Below, piece after piece: positions 55,701-64,000 of a DNA stretch of 64,000 bases (position 1 is its first letter; every line of letters begins with the position of its first letter). A program made the translations under genes and the position numbers. Origin of the DNA: Telmatherina bonti (Eukaryota > Chordata > Actinopteri > Atheriniformes > Telmatherinidae); NCBI GenBank assembly GCA_933228915.1, contig OW121844.1, positions 20,743,275 through 20,807,274 of the forward strand, in the 5' to 3' direction. The notes below the pieces were generated by a model, which was not told where the DNA came from, searched no databases, and saw nothing but the letters and a program-made list of their open reading frames with translations.

Positions 55701-58654
55701 TTTTAACACACGCTGAACAAGAAGTCCAGTTGTAGATTTCTGGAGGAAATTCTAAAGAGGAGAAAAGAGCGATGAAAAAGCCATAAAGGTATAATCCAGA
55801 ATGGTGCCTTTGTTTTTTTTATTAATTAAAAAAAAAAAAATTATATATAAAATAAATAAATAAATAAAGCATAATGGTGCCTTTGACCATGTCTTCATTA
55901 GTTCAGTCTCTTTTTGGTTGTTGTTTTGGGGTCATCGCCACATCGAACATTTTTAAGTAAATAAGTGATTCTACTGAGTCATATGAGCAAACCACTGATT
56001 AACCAATCAGCACAATGGATGTGACTAACTCCAGGAATAGTTATACTGGCATGTTTGTAAAAATTCAACCTTCTTGCTCACAGACATGAGTCAGAGTGAG
56101 GGGATTGTTAGTGAACTGTGGAAAAGAATATAAAGTGGGGGTGATTTAGAAACTTGACCATCTCTGAACGACCCCAAACAGTTTGAGATATTATACAGAA
56201 ACGCATCACACATGAACTTTGGAGATTAGCATTCGTGTGATAGAATCTAAGCAAGAGTTTGAGAAGATTATGGACATTTTCAGAGCTCAAAGTTTCAAAT
56301 TGACTTTGCATTGTAGGTTTATATAAAAGCTGCCTTAAGTAGATTAACCACTTTCTAGCTTGAATCATATGATGCCTTACCTCTCATAACAAAACAAGAC
56401 TGTTGTCTTCTCAGATGATGCCACTTTTATATTGATCAAGTCTACATGGTGTAAAAAGTGCTGGGTTAACAGATTACTGTAAGTCTTAAAGTATCTGGTA
56501 CTGATAAGGTGGGAGAAGTAGGATGGTGAGGAAGGCGTATCTATCTTTAGCCATTCAGTTCAAAGAGTGTCCAGAGGATTGGAAAAGAGAGCAGATGAAG
56601 ACTTTGCATTGTTCTTTGAAAAAAGCAAGAACTACAAGGCATGTGCCATCTTTGGATCTTTTTCTTAAATATTCACAATTTGTTTTGTCAACAGCAGACC
56701 ACGTGTGTATCGCGCTTTAATCTGATTCCAGCAAACTCTGTTGTGCTGCTTAGAAAGTAGGTTAACTGGAAACGTAGGAGAATAATCACTTGGCCTACGA
56801 ACTCGCTGACTTCTTGTCACATATCAGGTCACATGAAGGGACATAAGCTGCCCGATGGCTATTTTCACACCAAATGTGACACAAATGTAGTCACACCAAG
56901 CTGCAGACTTCTGGTGCATGACAGAGATATTCCAGATCAAATCACTGATGAACATGAATCCTCCTGGGGAAATACGTCCTCTGCATTTGATCTCTCCGAG
57001 ATGTTAAAGATCAAAAGCAAACAACTGGTGTGTGTATAAAATGGAAATAACCCGAGCTTCCAATAAGAACATGAGGAAATGAGTCAACTGGGCCCTTTTT
57101 CTTTTGGATAAAAATGTGCAGACCTAGTCACACAAGAGATCTGCATGCAGCAGAATTATGAAGAGAGCATGAAATTACATCATAGGTCGGATTAGGTTTC
57201 CTTGGCTGGCTCCTTCTTAATTCAGTTTGCGTGATGGGGACAGAGTACTGCTGTTCATTTGGTTCACATTAAACTGCATCTGGACTTAACAAACACATTA
57301 CATGCTCAGCATGAAAATAGTAGCAGTAGTTTAGAAATGCAACAGGCAAGTGTAGCAGTTATTATGATTAAGACACTACATTCAGGTTTAATTGTGGTAA
57401 ATCAGTGTAGAAAAGCTCAGTTTGGGAGATTTTCTTCATCTTACGTGGTTGCTGAACTACATTTGACTTTATGAAACAAACAGAAATTCTGGATGAATTT
57501 GTGCAACATGAAAATTGACTGCCCAGTCCCATGACTGTTTCCAGTTGACAATCAAATAATGAACAGTTCATAACATTTGAGTTACAAATAAATCCTTTCA
57601 TATTTCAGTCACACGGGAAATAGGAGGGCTGGGACGTGGAATATGACCGTGGCTGTGTAAACACTATTGTGGCCACATACTCCCAGATGGCTTGCTGTTT
57701 CCATCGAGTACTTCTAAATAGACTATTTCTGGATCAAATACTCCGCCTTGCCACATTTTGTGTGTGTGTGTAATGGGAACTGAAGAGGCTAATAAAACCA
57801 GGCATCTGTCCACTGGCACTCACCAGTCTCTCCACCTTGGAAAACAGTGAATCATTCAAACAAAGCTTCCTTCATCTTTCAAATTATCTGTACTCAGAAG
57901 TTGGATGCAAATAAACATCACATCATAGCGCACTTAAAGGGACACTAAGAGAGTCTGGTGGCAAAGGTTGACTAGGAATAGAAGTAAACAGTTCAAACTG
58001 CTCCTTAACCTGTTGTTTAAAATCCTGCTGATTAGATGTGGGGAAATGGACACATCAGTTTAATTTTTTACATAGTAAAGGATGCAAAAGATGTCCAAGA
58101 TGACTAGGCGGCTAATTATGCTAACAGCTAACTTTAGTGGGCTAGCTTAAGTTAGAGTTTGGCTTCCCTTGCTTCTGAATAGCGTAAGAGTACAAAAAGG
58201 AGAAAAAAAGTCGCGGCAACAGGATGATTTTATACATTGTTGGACTTTATTCCAGTAAATTTATAGTTAATTTTTCAATTTTCTTCTTCATGGGGCCGTT
58301 AGCATATGGTGGCAGTACAGTTGTTAAGGGCTGTAATAAACAAAATAGTTAGAAGATTGAAACAAAACATGGTGAAAGAAAGAACTAATGACTAAATAAT
58401 ACCCCCCATTTCACTGTTCCCCAGTAACTGTTTCAAAAAGCATCAAAAAGCTTTGATGAAAGTCTGACAAATACAGACACGTTTTAATGCATTGTCATAC
58501 ATTTTTCAGCCTGTGCAGGTTATGCATAGAGGAACTAACTAATGCTCATTTATGTTGAGGAAATGGTGGCGGATGGTCGATATCTTGGTAGAAAAAAAGA
58601 TTTATAGCTAATAAAAGTAAAAGCTTTTTTCACACTCCAAACGGCTCATTTATG
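52745..58654. other. raph1 upstream intron or 5' flank
   Basis: No supportable exon. Contains a CA microsatellite at 54101-54127, a CA run just upstream of the first coding exon (52750-52770), A/T homopolymers (55801-55870) and a TAAA microsatellite. The raph1 noncoding first exon may lie here or beyond the right edge. Confidence 0.5.
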
Positions 58655-59290
58655 TCCTACACCAGTGGTGTCCAATGTTGGTCCCAAGGGGCTGCAGTCC
58701 TACAGGTTTCATGTCAAGTTCTGACCACATGTTGACCCATTAATGTGATTCAGGTGTGTGTGAAACGCCTTAAATATGCAGAACTGTGACCTTAAGGACA
58801 GACTTTAAACACTGGCTTCCAGCGTCAAATTACAAATTAAAACTAAGCTAACAGGGTGCAGGTCGGTTGTTGCTTCTGGATCAAAATATATATCTGATCT
58901 GCTGACCATATATGCCACCAAGACTTGCTAAGATCATCTTGGACAAGTTCAAGGCCCAACCTCTGAGTGTTTAGTTTTTATGCTCCTAACAGCTGGAAAA
59001 CACTATCAGAACACCTAAAGTACCTGGTCTTCTTTCCACGGCCGGATTATCCAATGGACATTATGGGAGCAGGCCCAGGGGCCCACTTGGGGGCCACGTA
59101 GGGCATACACAAGCAATTTGGACTCACTGGCTGAGAGATGTTAAAAATGTCGTGTCAGTGTATCATTCACAATTTTCACAATGTTGCGGTGGAGAAGGGG
59201 ACCCCTTGGAACACTCTGGGCCCAGGGGCCTGTGCACTTTTAATCCAGCCCTGCCTCTTTCAAGAGAAACAGCATTTTAAATATTTTTCC
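58655..59290 (+). mobile_element. Half hAT MITE and LINE-like debris
   Basis: CAGTGGTGTCCAATGTTGGT with GGCTGCAGTCCTACAGGTTT is one arm of the CAGGGGTGTCAAACT family. The following 58890-59010 may be LINE debris (a frame with CSQQLENTI after an in-frame stop). Low detail. Confidence 0.4.
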
Positions 59291-60748
59291 CCAGTTGGAA
59301 TCTATATGATCTGGCCAAATTGTGAGTAAAACTTCCTCTCATTTCCCAGTGTCCTACATGGCTCAGCTTCCTGTCAGAGCGGATAATGGTCTTCTGCAAC
59401 TTCCGGCAATTACTACAAAAAATCTAAATCTAGAAATGAATCCGGGTTCAGATTTTTCCACTGTTTCCACTTCTCTGTCCAGACTATGGTCCAGAAATAT
59501 TGTCCGTTATTTGTCGGTGCCAAGCTGAAAAGTCTCAAGGTTTGTATGAAATGAATCAGGTGTGAATCCTGAGTTGATCACATGAAGAAATAATAAGCAA
59601 TTAAAGTGATCACCTTTTCCAAAGCAACTCTGACATATTCAATCCTAATATCATAAACAAAGACTTTTATATGGGACAAAAATGGTAAAACTAATTTCTC
59701 TAGGTCTTTGTATGACATTAAAATTACCTTTCTTGTACTAGACAGTCTCATTTTACTTCTTCTCCTTTTGATGTCAGCAGATTGTCTGGTGGTAACTACG
59801 CTTCAAGGCTGACCGGCTTTGACTCACGTCTTACGCATACATGTGTCTCCGTATCGTTATAGCCTGCCTTGCCCATAAACTCAACCCATAAAACACACAC
59901 ACTGAAATGCCAAGTGTCAAGATATCATAATGACATCCTACATTGTAGGGAAGCCGTTTAAAGCCAGCATGCTCTTTAGAGCGAATCTTGTAATCTGACA
60001 TGTGGTGTCAGTCATAAAGAAAACAACAAAGCCTGCTGCTATCTAATTCTCCTTTTCATTGCTTTTTAGATATAAAACTAATATAATCTGATTGGAAACA
60101 CACAAGCGTGTAATAATACGAGTCATCTTTTCATCCCATGCCCTTTTTGCAGGTTAAACCAATGCCACTGTGCATGGTGCTCGTTAAAAATAGAAAATTA
60201 GAAAAGAGAAAATTGGCTAAAGACCTTGAATGCAAGTAAAAGAACTCTTTAAGCAGAAGAGAAAGTGCTTGACTCAAATCCAGAATTTAACTGGGTGTGT
60301 CTGTCCAGGCAAACTCAGCTGACCTGTAATCTGACTCAAGAAGTGACATCATACCCTCTGCTTTTTTGATGGATGGATGCAGGTTAACTCTTTAATGTTT
60401 GCATTAAGAAAAGAGCAAGAGAAAAAGGTTTCCTTTTCATTTTCCCTTTTTTATTTCCTTTGAAGTGCAAAAAAAAAAATTTTTAAACCAGTGATTGAGA
60501 TAACAGCTAATAATATAGTGACTTTTACACTTAGGCAGGTTTCTGCAAATTCTTAATGAAGTTTAATTTAATTTTCCGAAGTGCACTTAAAAGCATTCCT
60601 TGTACAGTTTCTCAGTAGCAAATGACAAATAACAGAACTTTGCAAACAGCTGGAAGTGATGTACTTTACTTTACGATAAAAGTACATCAACAAATATGAC
60701 ATGTGGAGTTCATCAAGGCTCCACTTCGGGCCTGTTCAGCATCTACAT

Positions 60749-60910
60749 CAGTGGTGTATGAAGTCTGTCCTTGAGGGCCGCTGTCCTGCAGGTTTTCCAT
60801 TAAATGGTTCCAATGAAGTTCTGCACAATGAGTTCTGAATTTGAGTCTGATGTTTTGGAACCGGAATACATGGAAAACCTGCAGGATCGTGGCCCTCAAG
60901 GACTGAAGCT
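60749..60910. mobile_element. hAT MITE (CAGGGGTGTCAAACT family), third copy
   Basis: Foldback: CCTTGAGGGCCGCTGTCCTG and CAGGATCGTGGCCCTCAAGG flank a short loop. The outer ends are diverged. Confidence 0.7.
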
Positions 60911-60929
60911 GAATCTACATGATCCCACC

Positions 60930-61270
60930 TGGCCAGATCTTGGAAACAAACAAAATATCATACCCTAGTTGTGCTGGTAACACTAAGCTCTATGTTACTG
61001 CCTCACCAGGGGACAGTGGTCCCATACAAAGCTTGAGAGCTTGAGTGTGTGCCTTGTGAATACATTGATATTCTGGTACTTGCCAAAATATGCATCTGAT
61101 CTGTTGACTCCATATAAGTCAAAGTCTACAAAGATCATCTGTTTTCCATCCTGAGAAAAGAGATTCAGCGTTTCGTTTGTATGCCCCGTTATCTTGAACA
61201 AACTACCAGAAAAAAAGAGTTTGCTCCAAGCTTAGTTCTCTAAGCTAATCTCTTTTATTTTAGGTTTTTC
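60930..61270 (+). mobile_element. L2-like LINE reverse-transcriptase debris
   Basis: With stops, the frame reads AGNTKLYVTASPGDSGP, a decayed form of the YADDTQLY...SP.D.GP block of LINE reverse transcriptases, and shortly after VILNKLPE, like the post-RT LWNKLPE motif. Non-functional. Confidence 0.5.
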
Positions 61271-63269
61271 TAGTGGAATATTTTACTTGCACATGTACTT
61301 TAACAGAGATGATGATGATCCATTTCCTGAAGACTTCCTGATATGTACCTTGCTGTACTTATTCTGTTGTTATACTCTATTTTAACTTTTTCTATTTCTA
61401 TTTAATTGTTTTTATTCTTTTTAGCTTGGTTTAATTCTCCATTTAAATGTTTCTTTCTCACTTCTCTGTAATGTTTTTAATGTTTTATGTAAAGCTCTGA
61501 ATTATTCTGTAAATTAAATGTGCTAAACAAATAAACCTGAGTGTCCTAAGATGTGAGGCGAAGAGAAGCATGTCTTAAGTATTAGGTCATTTTAATATCC
61601 CTCCAACACCGGTTTAACCAAATGCAAGATAGATTTAGTCTATTTAGTACTTATGTTTTCTATCATCAGTTCTTTGAATCAGTTCTTGAATCAGGAATCG
61701 GTTCTTGGAATCTTGCGTTTTTCAACAAACAACTTTTTTTTTAATTATGTGTAAATGCTGTGTATCCTCAAATGTTACCCTGTTTTCCTTTTTTTCTATT
61801 ATTATTGTTGTTTTGTTTTGCGCATCAGGCTGGTGAAATAAAAAGTGACATACGTCACATTATAGGGAAGGATTGTTCTGAGACAGAGATGAGCTGGTTA
61901 ACAAAACAGCAGCAGCAGAGGGATGATGGATGGATACAATAATAGAGGAGTGCAGTCTGCTATTAGATGGAGCATAATGGGGAGGAGAACTGATGGCCAA
62001 AATAACAGCTCCGATGTCATTAGTCAAACACAAGCAACAGCCTGGAAGCTGAGGAGTTGCACTCAGATGCACACACGGATCCACAAAATGCATTCGAACT
62101 CATTCAAGCATGGTGAGATCCAGCATGTCAAGCTGGTCAATTAAGAGGGAGGGGCACAGAAAGAGGAGAAAGACAGGGAGGACGTCAGAAGTGGACAGAT
62201 GGGAAGGGAGTCAGCTGGGAAGAGCAGGAGAAACTGAGACAGGAGGGGAGAGGGAGTGCGGAAATGCATGGTCACACTGGTGGGTGGTGGTGTGTGGACA
62301 CCAACAGCTCACCAGTATCAGAGCCAGCCAAACTTCAGCTGCCATCGCCATGGCAACACCCATGCGTGTGCACAGATCTTTGCACAGACAGACATGCAGC
62401 TACAACAAGGCTTCATTATGCAGCTGGCTCAGACTCGCAGAGATGACTCAGATAAGGTGATAATGTCACATCACTACGCTTGATTTTCATAATCTCACAA
62501 ATATGGAAACAATCCGAAAAGATGATTATCTAATCACCGAGCATCGCACACATGGTCAAGCCTGTTCCTCTCTCATTTGGGTGTCTCTCTCTCCCTCTGT
62601 TAGATCATCCTCCCTTCACTTTGCTTTCGCACACAAAACCACTGAGGATGCGTCGGCTTCCCTGCTTCCCTCCAGGGCTCCTGTCCAAATGTGAAATCAA
62701 TAATCTTGTTCATTCCCTGAAGATATCAGATTTCACACACACACATTTATAAACCCACATAAAACAGCTCAGGTGGTCTGCTGCAGTGGGCTCTGACACA
62801 GCCACTCAAACTTTTAAACGTGATGCAGCACTGCAGCAGCAGACTGCCAAGAGCAGCAAGCTAGACATCAAAAACATGCCCTGCTAAAAACGATGAGACA
62901 CCCACTGGTCTGATAAAATGTGCAGCACTACGAGCAGAATCGTGTGTTTTGCTTTTTGGGGAATAAAAGTCTGCTGCATCTCCTTGTTAAAGGAGATATA
63001 TCATTGCAAGATCCACTTTTTTTTAGCCCTTAAATACATGTTTTTGTGCTCTTTAAGGGTTTAAAAATGCAGAAAACATAAATATATTCTCTCCTGATGC
63101 AGTGTATATATCTTTATATTCTTTTTGGGTCATATTTTTTGGTCTATTTAATTTTCTCTATTCACTATTACGTTTTCTTGTCTATTTTGTCTAAGTATTT
63201 GCAGTTGGTCAGCTAAATAAGGTCATGGACTTCTGGGTAAATACTGTGATAACACACCATTGAGACGCA
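61271..63269. other. Right-hand spacer without recognisable gene
   Basis: No open frame with family resemblance and no named repeat. A purine-rich stretch lies at 62140-62270. Confidence 0.5.
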
Positions 63270-63745
63270 TTCATTTGAAGGTGCAGTTCTGCAGGTTCGT
63301 CGTCCTCATTCTCCTGCTCTGGGTCAGACCAAGCGGCAACCTCCGGCGGTTAAAAGTAAAGCCTATACGGAAGTGCATAAAACTGCAGTCATCCACTAGG
63401 GGACTAAACAGAGCAAATCCCCATAGACTCCCATGTTAAGAAGACCAACTTCACAGCAGAAATAAACATGTTTACAGCCTGGTACAAAAATCCATTTTCG
63501 GTTTAATAGGTCATGTTTACTTTCATGACAACTGTGGAAGAAGTGAATTTTTTTTTTTAAAATCACCAGTTTAAAAGTAATTTAATCTCGAAGTTCAGCA
63601 TATTTAGGGGCGTGTCCTTTTGACTGACAGGTACCAATCTCCCGCTTCAAGTCAGAACAAAGAACAACCACGGTTTTTAGCCAGTTAACAACGTGACTTA
63701 GCTTTAGCCCACTTACCTCCGTTAGCTGGTTAGCTATGTCGTCTT
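63270..63745 (-). repeat. Interspersed repeat, copy B (inverted relative to 9400-10040)
   Basis: Contains the reverse complements of the copy A blocks: AACATGTTTACAGCCTGGTA, GGGGCGTGTCCTTTTGACTG, ATCTCCCGCTTCAAGTCAGA, TTTTTAGCCAGTTAACAACG. Confidence 0.7.
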
Positions 63746-64000
63746 TTTAACAACATTAAAGGGTAGCATGGCTTTACCATGACTTTACCAACCACGCTGT
63801 CTGAGTCCACACCATCCTGTTTGTATTTAATCTGCTGGTTAAACACCCCAGTGATGGTGGACTGTCGGTAAGATGGAGCTAGCCTGTTTGTTAAGGTCTT
63901 TTTTTCCCAGTTAGGAAAACCACAGTTGATTGTTGTGTTATAAGTGCAGATGGAAGCTTGTTGTATTGCAGTGTTTAGTTAAGACTGTCATAAAACAAAT

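Overview
This window is vertebrate nuclear DNA, almost certainly from a teleost fish. Intron-split genes match vertebrate protein families closely, introns are short, and the AT-rich spacer is full of small DNA-transposon derivatives and LINE tails of kinds common in fish. I cannot name the species from sequence alone. There is no operon, CRISPR array, phage or bacterial gene here.

Five protein-coding genes can be reconstructed exon by exon, with splice phases that close except at one junction. (1) zc3h13, minus strand, 18 coding exons from 16177 down to 2282, with a 5'UTR exon ending at 18017; its last coding exon lies beyond the left edge. (2) A cpb2-like carboxypeptidase B zymogen (TAFI-like), minus strand, 11 exons, 24980 to 20908, complete at 432 aa. 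(3) alg11, plus strand, 5 exons, 27456 to 30309, complete at 490 aa. (4) spp2 (secreted phosphoprotein 24), plus strand, 6 exons, 31384 to 32534, complete at 184 aa. (5) raph1 (lamellipodin), minus strand, coding exons from 52744 down to 34630, 1452 aa without and 1506 aa with two in-frame cassette exons that I propose from splice sites and reading frame.

Layout: zc3h13 and cpb2 run leftward head-to-tail. cpb2 and alg11 are divergent across about 2.5 kb that holds LINE remnants. alg11 and spp2 are co-directional. spp2 and raph1 converge tail-to-tail, with the inferred raph1 3'UTR (about 32.8-34.6 kb) ending close to the spp2 poly(A) signal. From 52.7 kb to the right end I see no supportable coding exon; it is raph1 5' intron or upstream DNA with repeats. 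The genes belong to unrelated processes: the RNA m6A writer complex, plasma proteolysis/fibrinolysis control, N-glycan precursor assembly, BMP-binding matrix protein, and actin/lamellipodium control. In human they split between chromosomes 13q (ZC3H13, CPB2, ALG11) and 2q (SPP2, RAPH1).

The rest is mobile-element biology: at least four MITE-like families, several with clean 8-bp or TA target-site duplications, a 387-bp tandem array grown from a MITE end, nested insertions, long foldback elements, and degraded LINE 3' ends. I found no convincing new biological system. The best leads are the two raph1 cassette exons, one GC-AG intron and one ambiguous junction in zc3h13, the pure CAG tract in zc3h13, and the nested/tandem transposon structures.
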